A stretch of DNA of 64,000 bases from Streptomyces griseus. GTDB lineage: Bacteria > Actinomycetota > Actinomycetes > Streptomycetales > Streptomycetaceae. Positions 47,130 through 55,176 of this stretch are shown here, piece after piece; positions within the stretch are counted from its first letter, which is position 1, and the number at the start of each line of letters is the position of its first letter. The notes beneath the pieces were generated by a model. That model saw only the letters and a program-made list of their open reading frames with translations. It made no database searches and had not been told where the DNA came from. The stretch covers positions 432,499 through 496,498 of the forward strand of contig NZ_MDKB01000002.1 of the NCBI RefSeq assembly GCF_001715295.1, read 5' to 3'. A program made the translations under genes and the position numbers.

Positions 47130-48150
47130 GGCTTCCTCCTCGCGCGTGGGCCGTGGTGAGACGTTCCAGCAGTCCGAGCGCGGCCCCGTCGTCGAGTGCG
47201 TCGCCCGCTTCGGCGACCGCCGCGCCCCAGTCGTCGCGGTGCCCGGAGGCGACGGCGAGCGCGGCCGCGTTGAGCTGCAGGGTGGCGCGCAGGGGAGCGC
47301 CCGCCCGGCCGGTCAGCACGGCCCGGAAGTGTTCGGCCGCCTCCTCCGCTGCGACGGGTGCGAGGTCGACGAGCGTGCCGTCCGCGGGGACCAGCGCGCC
47401 CGCGGGGAGCGCCTGTGTGCCGCCGTCCGGGAGGTGGACCGTGTTGTCGGTGACGCTGAGCAGTTCGTCCGCACCGGCCGGGTTGGTGGTCAGCCAGGTC
47501 ACCGGGGCGCCCGGCCGGGCGGCGAGGGCGCGGATCGTGGGCGGGGGTTCGGGGGCGGAGACCCCGGTGACCTGGGCGGCCACCGGGACGGCCGCCAGGA
47601 AGGGGCCGAGGGTGTTGAGGAAGCGGCCGAAGACCCGCATGGGGGTCGGCACCGCGAGGAGAGCGAGCCGGGTGAGCTGGACCGGGTAGACGAACGGGCC
47701 GGTGAAGGCGATGCCGTGGGCGGCCAGTTGGTCGCCGGTGTGGTCGAGGGACGAGGTGAGGGGGACGCCGAGGCGGTCCAGGAGGTCGACCGAACCGGTC
47801 CGGGAGGTGTGGGCCCGCGAGCCGGACTTCACGACGTGGACGCCGGTGGCGGCGGCCAGCAGGGCGGATGCCGTGGACAGGTTGACGGTCGGCGGGCCGC
47901 CGCCGGTGCCCACCACGTTGACGGTGCCGGGCCAGGGCGCGGACGGCCGGGCCGGGCGTCGCCGGTCCAGGGCGTCCAGGAGCGCGAGCAGGCTCGGGCC
48001 GTCGGGGAGCGCCGCCGTGAGCGAGGCGAGCAGGGCGAGGGCGTCGGCACGTTCCAGCGCTCCGCCGGCCAGCGCCTCCCACAGGGCGTCCCACTGGTCC
48101 GCGTCGGCCGGGGCCCTCCGGTCGACGAGCGGGACGAGGGCGGAGTGCAC
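47119..48150 (-). CDS. Anthranilate phosphoribosyltransferase homologue (TrpD-like)
   Basis: 343 residues from GTG at 48150. The family fold is clear: NVVGTGGGPPTVNLSTASALLAAATGVHVVK, SRTGSVDLLDRLGVPL, RFLNTLGPFLAAV and the metal-binding Asp-Glu in AGADELLSVTD. Key differences are GTGGG for GTGGD at the PRPP loop and KSGSR for KHGNR, the segment whose His/Asn contact anthranilate. The acceptor amine may therefore not be anthranilate. It would start the TrpD-TrpF-TrpC-TrpA sequence by N-phosphoribosylation. No trpE/G is present in the window. Confidence 0.83.
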   Translation of the reverse strand: MHSALVPLVDRRAPADADQWDALWEALAGGALERADALALLASLTAALPDGPSLLALLDALDRRRPARPSAPWPGTVNVVGTGGGPPTVNLSTASALLAAATGVHVVKSGSRAHTSRTGSVDLLDRLGVPLTSSLDHTGDQLAAHGIAFTGPFVYPVQLTRLALLAVPTPMRVFGRFLNTLGPFLAAVPVAAQVTGVSAPEPPPTIRALAARPGAPVTWLTTNPAGADELLSVTDNTVHLPDGGTQALPAGALVPADGTLVDLAPVAAEEAAEHFRAVLTGRAGAPLRATLQLNAAALAVASGHRDDWGAAVAEAGDALDDGAALGLLERLTTAHARGGSRAG

Positions 48151-48153
48151 GGG

Positions 48154-48417
48154 TCAGCCGCCCGTGACGGGGGCGCTCTGGGAGCGCGCGACGTAGGCGT
48201 CGATGGCCGCGACGCTGCGGAAGTTCTCCGGGTCGAGGTCGGTGTCGCCGACGGCGAGCTGGAAGTGGTGCTCGACCCAGGCGATCAGCTTGAGCACGCC
48301 GAGGCTGTCGATCGCGCCGTCGCCCAGGAGGTCCTGGTCGTGCGGCAGCTGGGAGGGGGTGAGGTCGGGCAGGAACTCCCGGACGATGTACTCGCTGATC
48401 CGGTCGGCGTTGCTCAC
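48154..48417 (-). CDS. Discrete peptidyl/acyl carrier protein (prolyl-PCP type)
   Basis: An 87-residue carrier protein. The 4'-phosphopantetheine serine is in DLLGDGAIDSLGVLKLIAWVEHHF, and the third helix region is DPENFRSVAAIDAYVARS. DSLGVLKLIAWVE and ENFRSVAAIDAYV closely resemble PCPs that carry proline for oxidation to pyrrole (CloN5, RedO, PltL), from memory. It sits directly between the TrpD-like and adenylase genes. A PPTase that could activate it is encoded at the right end of the cluster. Confidence 0.9.
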   Translation of the reverse strand: MSNADRISEYIVREFLPDLTPSQLPHDQDLLGDGAIDSLGVLKLIAWVEHHFQLAVGDTDLDPENFRSVAAIDAYVARSQSAPVTGG

Positions 48418-48450
48418 GAGGTGCTCCTTGGCGGGTCGTTCGTACGGGTT

Positions 48451-48575
48451 GGCGTACGGAGAGGGCTGTGCGGACGGCGCACCGGGGGCGCGGGCCCCAC
48501 GGACGGCGTACGGAGGGGCTGTGCGTGCGGCGCCCCGCGTGTGCTGGTGAGGCGGACGGAGAGGGCTGTGCGGGC
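48451..48575. repeat. Three imperfect ~21-bp direct repeats
   Basis: GGCGTACGGAGAGGGCTGTG-like copies begin at about 48451, 48504 and 48551, in the 231-bp spacer between adenylase and carrier protein genes. The meaning is unknown; they may be operator-like or slippage products. Confidence 0.5.
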
Positions 48576-48648
48576 GTGCGGCGAGGGCGGCGCCCCCGGG
48601 GGGCGGGCCCCGCGGGTCCGGGAGGGGGTTGCCGGTGGGCGGCCCCCG

Positions 48649-50172
48649 TCAGGGCCCGGTACCGACCGCCGCGGCGGGCTGCCGGGGCGCTGCGGGGAGC
48701 ATCGCGGCCAGGGCGCGCCGGTCCACCTTCCCGGTCCCGGTGCGGGGCAGGGGCTCGCGTACCGGGACGAGGACGGCGGGTACCCAGCCGCGCGGCAGCC
48801 GGGCGGAGCAGTGCCGCTTGAGGTCGAGGCTGGTGGCGGCGGAGCCGGGGTCCAGCCGGACCACGGCGATCAGGCGGCGGCCCTCGACCTGGTCGGGCAC
48901 GGTCGTCACCCCGGACTCCAGGACGTCCGGGTGGCCGAGCATCACCCGCTCGACCTCGGCGGTGTTGACGGCGACGCCGCGGATCTTGACCTGGTGGTCG
49001 AGGCGTCCGACGAGCCTGAGGACCCCGTCGGCGTCCGTCTCGGCGAGGTCGCCGGTACGGAACCAGCGTGTCCGCGCACCGGAGGACCCGTCGGCCGGGT
49101 CGGTGGTGAACTTCTCGGCGGTACGGGCGGGGTCGGGGTAGCCGGTGCTCTGGAAGGGTGTGGAGACCTCGAGTTCGCCCCGGCCGGGGCCGGGGAGCAG
49201 ACGGCCCTCGGAGTCCCGCAGCCGGACGCGAACGCCCGGCAGCGGGCGGCCCAGCGGTGGCGGGGAGGGCAGCGGCCGGTCCCGGTCGATCTCGTGGATC
49301 AGGCTGTCGTTGGTCTCGGTGCAGCCGTAGATGTTGTGCAGTCGCGCGGTGGGGGCGAGGGCCGCGAGGTCGGCGAGGGTCTGCTCGGGCATCACGTCCC
49401 CGGTGAACACCGCGTGGCGGACGCTCTCCAGCGGACCGCCGCCCTCCGCCCGGGCGGCGGCCGACACCAGCGCGTAGAAGAGCGGTACCGCCTGGACCAC
49501 CTCGATCCGGTGGGTGCGCAGCAGGCCCAGCAGCCGGGGGGCGCCGGCCGCGACCGCCGGGTCCACCAGGACGGCCTGGCCTCCGTGGGCGAGGGTGGTC
49601 CACACGTCCAGCAGGCACAGGTCGAAGTTGAGCGGCGCGTAGTTGAGGACGGGGGTGCCCTCGACGATGCCGAAGGCGTCGGCGGCCCAGCGGGTGAAGG
49701 CGTCCACCCCGGTGTGCGGCAGGGGGACCGCCTTGGGGATCCCCGTGGAGCCCGAGGTGGTGAGGACGAAGCCGGTGCCGGGCGGGACGGCCCCCGCCCG
49801 GCCGCCGGCGGGCCCCGGGGGCAGGGCCGTGACCGTCCGCTCCGTGTACGCGTACCGGCAGCCCGCCTCGGCGGTCACCGCGGCGAGGTGACCGGACGGC
49901 AGGGTGGGTGACGGGAGCAGGGCCGGGTAGCCGGAGGCGAGGCAGGCGAGGACGGTGGCGACGGTCCGGGGCGACTTGGCGTCGAGGACCGCCACCGTGG
50001 CGCCCGGGGGGACGCGCTCCGCGAGCCGGGCGCGGACGGCGGCGGTCTCGTCGGCCAGTTCCCGGTAGGTGGTGGCGGCTCCGTTCCACCACAGGGCGGG
50101 TGCGTCGGGGATCTTCGCGGCCCAGCGGAGAACGGCGTTCGCCGTCTCGCCGTGCAGGTCGGCCTCGGTCAT
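48649..50172 (-). CDS. Stand-alone amino acid adenylation enzyme, probably L-prolyl-AMP ligase
   Basis: 507 residues from ATG at 50172 (ATGA overlap with the MaoC gene). Adenylation core motifs: GFVLTTSGSTGIPKAVPLPH (A3), NYAPLNFDLCLLDVWTTLAHGG (A4), HNIYGCTETNDSLIHE (A5), WFRTGDLAETDADG (A7), GRLDHQVKIRGVAVNTAEVERVM (A8) and catalytic Lys in PRTGTGKVDRRAL (A10). The FDLCLL segment gives D-L-L at the first specificity positions and YGCTETND is typical of prolyl ligases of pyrrole pathways (RedM, PltF, CloN4). It would load the discrete PCP. Proline specificity is an inference. Confidence 0.85.
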   Translation of the reverse strand: MTEADLHGETANAVLRWAAKIPDAPALWWNGAATTYRELADETAAVRARLAERVPPGATVAVLDAKSPRTVATVLACLASGYPALLPSPTLPSGHLAAVTAEAGCRYAYTERTVTALPPGPAGGRAGAVPPGTGFVLTTSGSTGIPKAVPLPHTGVDAFTRWAADAFGIVEGTPVLNYAPLNFDLCLLDVWTTLAHGGQAVLVDPAVAAGAPRLLGLLRTHRIEVVQAVPLFYALVSAAARAEGGGPLESVRHAVFTGDVMPEQTLADLAALAPTARLHNIYGCTETNDSLIHEIDRDRPLPSPPPLGRPLPGVRVRLRDSEGRLLPGPGRGELEVSTPFQSTGYPDPARTAEKFTTDPADGSSGARTRWFRTGDLAETDADGVLRLVGRLDHQVKIRGVAVNTAEVERVMLGHPDVLESGVTTVPDQVEGRRLIAVVRLDPGSAATSLDLKRHCSARLPRGWVPAVLVPVREPLPRTGTGKVDRRALAAMLPAAPRQPAAAVGTGP

Positions 50173-51023
50173 CGGTTCCCTCCCTCTGCGGGTCCCAGGC
50201 GGATCCAGCCCCCCTTGACGGCGGCGGCGCCCTGGGAGCGGACGGTGAACAGGACGGTGTCGCCGGGGCCGGGTGGCGCCGCCGGCGGGGTGATCCCGAG
50301 GGTGGTGTCCGTGCCGGGCAGCACCGGGCGGGCGAAGCGGGCGCCGAGCGCCCGGATCCGGTCGGCGTGTCCGTCGGCGTACCGCTCGGCGACCTCCTCG
50401 ACGGCCAGGGAGACCAGCGCCATACCGTGGGCGATGACGTCGGGGAATCCCGCCTCCCGGCCGGCGGCCGGATCGAGGTGGACGGGGTTGAGGTCCCCGG
50501 CGGCCTCGCCGTAGCGGGCGATCCACCCGCGGTCGATCGTGACGGCGCGGTCCACCGGGGCTCCGGGTGCCTCCAGGCGGGGCGCGGCCGACGGTGCGAC
50601 GGTGCCGTACGGCTCGACGGTGCGGAGGCCGGCCAGCAGGATGTGGGCCGTCAGACCGGCCAGTTCGGCACCGGTCTCCCGGTCGGTGAGGCTGGTGCGC
50701 AGGGCGAGCCTGGTGCCCTTGGGTTCGACGCGCGCCCCGAGCACTTCCGCCCGGGCGTCGGTGAGGGTGCCCGGCCGCAGCGGCGCGTGCAGTTCGATCT
50801 CCTGCGCGAGGTGGACCAGGGAGTACGGGCCGAGGCCCGAGGCGAGTGCGGTGACGGTGCGTTCGGCGAGCGGATGGGTGAGGACGAACGCGGCGAGGGG
50901 GCCCGCGTCGGGCCGGGTGGGCTCCGCCCGGCCGACGGCCAGGCGCGTCACGGTCCGGTAGTGGTGGGCAGCCGCGTCGGACAGCGGGGCGGCCGGGTCG
51001 AGGAGGGGGCCGGGGGACGTCAT
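50169..51023 (-). CDS. MaoC-like double-hotdog dehydratase/hydratase
   Basis: 284 residues, two hotdog folds. The C-terminal one carries the hydratase motif YGEAAGDLNPVHLDPAAGREAGFPDVIAHGMALV with the catalytic Asp and His. The N-terminal repeat (SGLGPYSLVHLAQEIELHAPL) lacks them, as in eukaryotic-like MFE2/HTD2 dehydratases. It would dehydrate 3-hydroxyacyl-carrier intermediates produced by the KAS II and FabG of the cluster. It overlaps the KAS II stop and adenylase start by four bases each. Confidence 0.88.
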   Translation of the reverse strand: MTSPGPLLDPAAPLSDAAAHHYRTVTRLAVGRAEPTRPDAGPLAAFVLTHPLAERTVTALASGLGPYSLVHLAQEIELHAPLRPGTLTDARAEVLGARVEPKGTRLALRTSLTDRETGAELAGLTAHILLAGLRTVEPYGTVAPSAAPRLEAPGAPVDRAVTIDRGWIARYGEAAGDLNPVHLDPAAGREAGFPDVIAHGMALVSLAVEEVAERYADGHADRIRALGARFARPVLPGTDTTLGITPPAAPPGPGDTVLFTVRSQGAAAVKGGWIRLGPAEGGNR

Positions 51024-52285
51024 GCGGGGGTCACCACCAGGCTGCTGTTGTGACCGCCGAAGCCGAAGGAGTTGGTCAGCGCGGGGCCGGGTGCGACGGT
51101 CCGGGAACTGCCGTGCACCACGTCGATCTCCATCTCGGGTTCCGTTCGTGTGTGGTTGGCGGTGGGGGGCACCTCACCCGCGTTCATCGACAGGACGGCG
51201 ACGACGAGTTCCACGGCTCCGGCCGCTCCGATGAGGTGGCCGAGGACCCCCTTGCTGGCGGTCACCGGAGGCCCGTACGGCCCGAAGACCTTGGCCAGGG
51301 CGGCCGCTTCGGCCCGGTCGTTGTGCACGGTGGCGGTGCCGTGGGCGTTGACGTGGGCGATGTCGGCGGGGACCAGTCCGGCGTCGGCGAGGGCGCCGGA
51401 CATGGCGTCGGCGGCGAAGGCGCCGTCCGGGTGCGGGGCGGACAGGTGGTACGCGTCCGAGGTGGCGGCGTACCCGGCGACGTGGCCGTGGACGCGTGCG
51501 CCCCGGGCCCGGGCGTCCTCGGCCCGCTCCAGGACCACGAACGCGGCCCCTTCCCCCATGACGAATCCGTCCCTGCTCTCGTCGAAGGGGCGGCAGGCGG
51601 TCGCGGCGTCCGTGCGGGTGGAGGCGGCGTTGAGGTTGCCGAAGCCGGCGAGGGTGATCGGGGTGAGGGTGGCCTCGCAGCCCCCCGCGATCACCAGGTC
51701 GGCACGGTGGTCCCGGAGCATCGCGGCACCCAGGCCGATGGCGTCCGCACCGCTGGCGCAGGTGGTACTGACGGTGAGGGCCGGACCGTGCCAGCCCAGC
51801 TGGAGGGCGATCTGCGCGGCGGCCGCGTTGGGCATCGTCATCAGGGGCATCATCGGGCGGACGCCCTGGGGACCCCGCTCGGCGAAGCTGACGGACTCGG
51901 CGTCGCTGGTGGTGCGCCCGCCGACGGCGTTGCCGACGACGACGGCGCAGCGGGCGGCGGAGGCCTCGGGGAGCCCGGCGTCGGCGTGCGCGGCGAGGGC
52001 GGCGGCCAGTCCGTACCGGGCGAAGGGGTCGAGCCGCTGGGCGGCCTTGCTCGCCAGCGCCCGCTGCCAGGACCGGTCGGGGCCGCCGTCGGTGAGGCCC
52101 CGCACCCGGCAGCCGATGCGGATGCGGTGGTGCGTGGTGTCGAAGTGGGTCAGGCCGACGGCGAGGGAGCGGCCGGCCGAGACCGCGGCCCACAGCTCCC
52201 CGGTCGTGCAGCCGGCCGGGGTGACGGCGCCCATTCCGCTGATGGCGACGGCCGTTCGGGCGGGACGTTCCGCCGGAGTACGCAT
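51020..52285 (-). CDS. Beta-ketoacyl-ACP synthase II-type condensing enzyme
   Basis: 421 residues from ATG at 52285 (GGAAGGAGAG upstream). Thiolase fold with the Cys-His-His triad of KAS I/II: nucleophile in TVSTTCASGADAIGLG, first His in VNAHGTATVHNDRAE, second His in ASKGVLGHLIGAAGAVE; the C-terminal SFGFGGHNSSLVV is conserved. GTAT replaces the common GTGT. It would extend a starter with malonyl-ACP. No chain-length-factor partner is present, so it is not a minimal aromatic type II PKS; in pyrrole pathways (RedX/PigJ) a similar enzyme extends pyrrolyl-PCP. Confidence 0.9.
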   Translation of the reverse strand: MRTPAERPARTAVAISGMGAVTPAGCTTGELWAAVSAGRSLAVGLTHFDTTHHRIRIGCRVRGLTDGGPDRSWQRALASKAAQRLDPFARYGLAAALAAHADAGLPEASAARCAVVVGNAVGGRTTSDAESVSFAERGPQGVRPMMPLMTMPNAAAAQIALQLGWHGPALTVSTTCASGADAIGLGAAMLRDHRADLVIAGGCEATLTPITLAGFGNLNAASTRTDAATACRPFDESRDGFVMGEGAAFVVLERAEDARARGARVHGHVAGYAATSDAYHLSAPHPDGAFAADAMSGALADAGLVPADIAHVNAHGTATVHNDRAEAAALAKVFGPYGPPVTASKGVLGHLIGAAGAVELVVAVLSMNAGEVPPTANHTRTEPEMEIDVVHGSSRTVAPGPALTNSFGFGGHNSSLVVTPA

Positions 52286-52462
52286 GGTCTGTTCTCTCCT
52301 TCCCGTTCCGGCGGCCTGGGGCCGGCCGGGGCACGCGGCCTGCTGCTCATCGCTCCGGGGCGGCCGCCGGCAGGACACGGTGGCGAAACCCGCGCGGCTC
52401 CCCGGACGCGCGGGGGTGTGGATGTGGTCCCGTCGCCGCTCCGGGCCGGCGGGCGCCCGCGG

Positions 52463-53677
52463 TCAGGCGGCCGGCAGACCGCACTCCCCCGCCGCCTTGA
52501 GGAACGCCTCGGCCGCGAACTCCACGTCGGCGTCCGTGTGCCGGGCGGTGACCGCGATGCGCAGCCGGGCCAGGTCCCGCGGGACGGCGGGGGTCACCAC
52601 CGGCAGGCCGACGACACCGAGCCGGCGGGCGGCGGTCGCCAGGTCGTAGGCGGCCTCGTCCGTGCCGGCGATGAGCGGCACGACGGCCGTCTCGCTGTCG
52701 CCCGTGCGCATCCCGCCCGCCCCCACCAGTTCCCGGAAGCGTGCTCCGTGGCGCTGGACGCGGGCGACGAGTCCGGGTTCGGCGCGCAGCACGCGGAGCG
52801 CCTCCAGGGCGGCTGCGGCCGACGCGGGGGCGAGCGCGGCGGAGAAGAGGAACGGCCGGGCCGCGTAGCGGAGATGGCCGATCAGTTCGGCGGAGCCGGC
52901 GACCCAGCCGCCCATGGAGGGAATGGCCTTGGAGAGGGTGCCGAGTTTGACGTCGACCCGCACCCGGCGGTCGAAGTGCTCCTCTATACCCATGCCGGTA
53001 CGGCCGATGACGCCCAGCGCGTGCGCCTCGTCGGTCATCAGCAGCGCCTCGTGGGAGTCGCAGACCTCGCGCAGCCGTGGAAGCGGCGCGATGTCACCGT
53101 CCATCGAGTAGACGCTGTCGACGATCACCAGACGGACCCCGCCGGGCGCGGCGGCCTCCAGACGACGCGAGAGGTGGTCGGTGTCGTTGTGCCGGAAGCG
53201 GACCACGGTGGCCCCGCTGAGCTTGCACCCGTCCACGATGCTGGCGTGGGCGTACTTGTCGACGAAGACCGTGTCGCCCGGGCCCACCAGGGCACCGATC
53301 GTCCCGACGTTGGCGGCGTAGCCCGAGCCGAAGACGATGGCCCGTTCGCGGTCCGCGACCGTGGCGACCTCCGCCTCCAGCTCCTCGTGGAGCGGGATGG
53401 ATCCCGCGAGCGCCCGCACCCCGTGGTTGCCGGTGCCGTAACGGGCGGCGGCCTCCTGGGCGGCCGCGACCACCCGCTCGTCCCCGGAGAGGCCGAGGTA
53501 GCTGTACCCCGACATCATCAGCAGCCGCCGGCCGTCGAGGTCGACGTAGGCCGAGTCGCGCTCGGCGGTGTAGGGGACGAAGCTGTTGCGGCGCTCGGCG
53601 TCCCACTCCAGCGAGGCCACGCGGCGCGCAGTTGCTTCGAGCTTGTGCGTGATTCTCCCCCACCCTGCGGATGCCAT
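52463..53677 (-). CDS. Alpha-oxoamine synthase (AONS/KBL-like PLP enzyme)
   Basis: 404 residues from ATG at 53677 (GAGAGG 7 bases upstream). Fold-type I PLP enzyme: YSYLGLSGDERVVAAAQEAAARYGTGNHGVRALAGS, HASIVDGCKLSG, VDSVYSMDGDIAPL, TDEAHALGVIG and PLP Lys in LGTLSKAIPSMGGWVAG. The family condenses an acyl-CoA or acyl-ACP with an amino acid (Ala, Gly or Ser), with decarboxylation. In prodiginine pathways such domains build the second pyrrole ring. Standing alone with discrete carrier proteins, it likely condenses an ACP-bound acyl chain with an amino acid. It is the first gene of the long minus-strand operon. Confidence 0.92.
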   Translation of the reverse strand: MASAGWGRITHKLEATARRVASLEWDAERRNSFVPYTAERDSAYVDLDGRRLLMMSGYSYLGLSGDERVVAAAQEAAARYGTGNHGVRALAGSIPLHEELEAEVATVADRERAIVFGSGYAANVGTIGALVGPGDTVFVDKYAHASIVDGCKLSGATVVRFRHNDTDHLSRRLEAAAPGGVRLVIVDSVYSMDGDIAPLPRLREVCDSHEALLMTDEAHALGVIGRTGMGIEEHFDRRVRVDVKLGTLSKAIPSMGGWVAGSAELIGHLRYAARPFLFSAALAPASAAAALEALRVLRAEPGLVARVQRHGARFRELVGAGGMRTGDSETAVVPLIAGTDEAAYDLATAARRLGVVGLPVVTPAVPRDLARLRIAVTARHTDADVEFAAEAFLKAAGECGLPAA

Positions 53678-54093
53678 CGGCCGTCCTCTCGTTCGTGGCG
53701 TCCGTCGCACCCGGTGCAACGGTCTGGCGTGCCCCGAATTCAACGCGCGTCACGCAATCGGGGCGCAACACGGAAGCAAGATCAAGTATTCGGCGGGAGA
53801 AGTGGCATTGGACGGTTCACCGGATTCATCAATCCTTAACGTCTGCAACTTTGTTAGGCAGTTGACACACCCTCCCTTTTGCAGAGAATGCTGTTTACTC
53901 TGTTGTGGAGAAGTTTTGACCAAGCTCCCTCCGTACCGCCTCACTCCTGGCACGGAACCCCCAGTTCCGCCATACGGTCCACGAGACCGACCCCAGACCG
54001 TACGCACGAAACCGCACGCCGCACGCCAGCAAGTCGGCTTCCGTCGGGCACACCGGCGAGGGAGCCGCCTCAACCTCTCGGGGGGGATCAGCC
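53678..54093. promoter_or_regulatory. Divergent promoter region between AONS operon and SARP gene
   Basis: 416 bp with clearly lower GC between 53755 and 53910. On the plus strand TTGACA (53862-53867) is followed after 16 bp by GAGAAT (53884-53889), a good promoter candidate for the SARP gene. On the minus strand a less clear promoter must drive the AONS operon. The AT-richer block around CAACTTTGTTAGGCAGTTGACA is a plausible SARP or autoregulatory binding zone, not proven. Confidence 0.6.
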
Positions 54094-54906
54094 GTGCTCA
54101 TCAGGCTTGTCGGCCTTGTGTCCATCGAACACGACAGAGAGGCCCCCAGGGTCCTCTCCAGTCACCAGGCTCAGATCGCTCTCGCCCGGCTCTGCGTCGA
54201 GCGCCCCTCCGGCACCTGCCGTGAGCAGCTCGCCGACACGATCTGGCCGAACGGGCTGCCGAGCACCTGGGCCTCCGCCCTCCGCAGTGTCGTCAGCCGC
54301 CTGCGGGCGCTGTTGGCCGAGGGAAGCGTCCCGCCCTGTGAACCGCCCCTGGTCGCCCGCGGGGGGCGCTACCTGCTCCGCCTTCCGCAGGACGCCCAGG
54401 TGGATGTGGACCGCGCGGAGAGCGCCGCGGTCAGCGCGGCCGCGGCGTACCGCGCAGGTGACCACAGCGGCGCGCAACGACTGGCCACCACAGCCGTCTC
54501 CCTGCTGCGCGGGCCCTTTCTCGCCTCCCACGAGGGCGAGTGGGTCGACTCCGTCCGCGCCCGCCTGAAGGAGGTCCGCGTCTCCGCGCTGGAGACCGCG
54601 AGCAGTTCCTCCTCCGCACTCGGCGACACGCACCACGCCCTGCGGTACGCGGAGGAGGCGGTGCGCCAGGCGCCGTTCAGGGAGAGCGCCTACCGGTGCC
54701 AGATGACGGCGCACCGGCTGGCCGGCAACAGGGCCGAGGCCCTGCGGATATACCAGCAGTTACGGGTCGTGCTCACCGAGGAGCTGGGCATCGACCCGAG
54801 CCCGGAGAGCGAGGCCGCGTATCTGGGGCTGCTGGACAGCCCCCGGCTGGTCCCCTCGTCCGTCCGGATGTCCCGGGGGGCGGTGCCCTCGCGGCCGCGG
54901 AGCTGA
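54094..54906 (+). CDS. AfsR/SARP-family cluster activator
   Basis: 270 residues: an N-terminal OmpR-like winged helix (QAQIALARLCVERPSGTCREQLADTIWPNGLPSTWASALRSVVSRLRALL) and the bacterial transcriptional activator domain (DVDRAESAAVSAAAAYRAGD, LLRGPFLASHEGEWVDSVRARL, YAEEAVRQAPFRESAYRCQMTAHRLAGNRAEALRIYQQL, EELGIDPSPESE). It is probably the pathway-specific activator. Leu223 is encoded by TTA (54760-54762), the rare codon read by the bldA tRNA, so translation should depend on developmental bldA. A strong terminator follows. Confidence 0.92.
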   Translation: MLIRLVGLVSIEHDREAPRVLSSHQAQIALARLCVERPSGTCREQLADTIWPNGLPSTWASALRSVVSRLRALLAEGSVPPCEPPLVARGGRYLLRLPQDAQVDVDRAESAAVSAAAAYRAGDHSGAQRLATTAVSLLRGPFLASHEGEWVDSVRARLKEVRVSALETASSSSSALGDTHHALRYAEEAVRQAPFRESAYRCQMTAHRLAGNRAEALRIYQQLRVVLTEELGIDPSPESEAAYLGLLDSPRLVPSSVRMSRGAVPSRPRS

Positions 54907-54984
54907 CGGTCCAGGGCGGCCGGGGCCTCTGCTTTGGTCCCCCCGGTGTACTCGCGGTTCGGCCGCGGGGCGCTCACCGAACGA

Positions 54985-55014
54985 CGCGAGCCGGGGCACG
55001 GGCCCCGGCTCGCG
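54985..55014 (+). terminator. Terminator after the SARP gene
   Basis: CGCGAGCCGGGGC (54985-54997) pairs perfectly with 55002-55014 over a 4-nt loop and is followed by AGCTTTTT, an intrinsic terminator. Confidence 0.9.
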
Positions 55015-55101
55015 AGCTTTTCCCGGCCCCGGCACCTACCCCGGCCGGCCCGCCGTCCCCCTCCTGGTCGCGGATCCGTACGGCCCCGGCCGGGCGGGCA
55101 G

Positions 55102-55169
55102 CCCGGAAGGGCACGACGTCCGTGAGGGACGCGCGCGTGCGTCCCTCACAGATGCCGTGCCCTTCCGGG
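55102..55169 (-). terminator. Terminator after the FabG gene
   Basis: A long two-tier hairpin: outer arms CCCGGAAGGGCACG (55102-55115) with 55156-55169, inner arms GTGAGGGACGC (55122-55132) with 55139-55149. It lies 8 bp beyond the fabG-like stop and separates it from the convergent SARP gene. Confidence 0.85.
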
Positions 55170-55176
55170 CCTCTCC

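Noticed and set aside
42763..48150. Extra Trp genes simply raising tryptophan supply, as in the CDA cluster
   Set aside because: trpE and trpB are absent, and several substrate-contact residues are changed; a supply role is not excluded but fits less well than altered specificity.
46846..49911. A 1021-codon plus-strand open frame across the operon
   Set aside because: It is antisense to the TrpA-like, TrpD-like, PCP and adenylase genes and has no protein-like motifs.
41864..53677. Aromatic type II polyketide cluster
   Set aside because: There is a single KAS II with an intact Cys and no chain-length factor; the carrier, AONS and Trp-like enzymes point to different chemistry.
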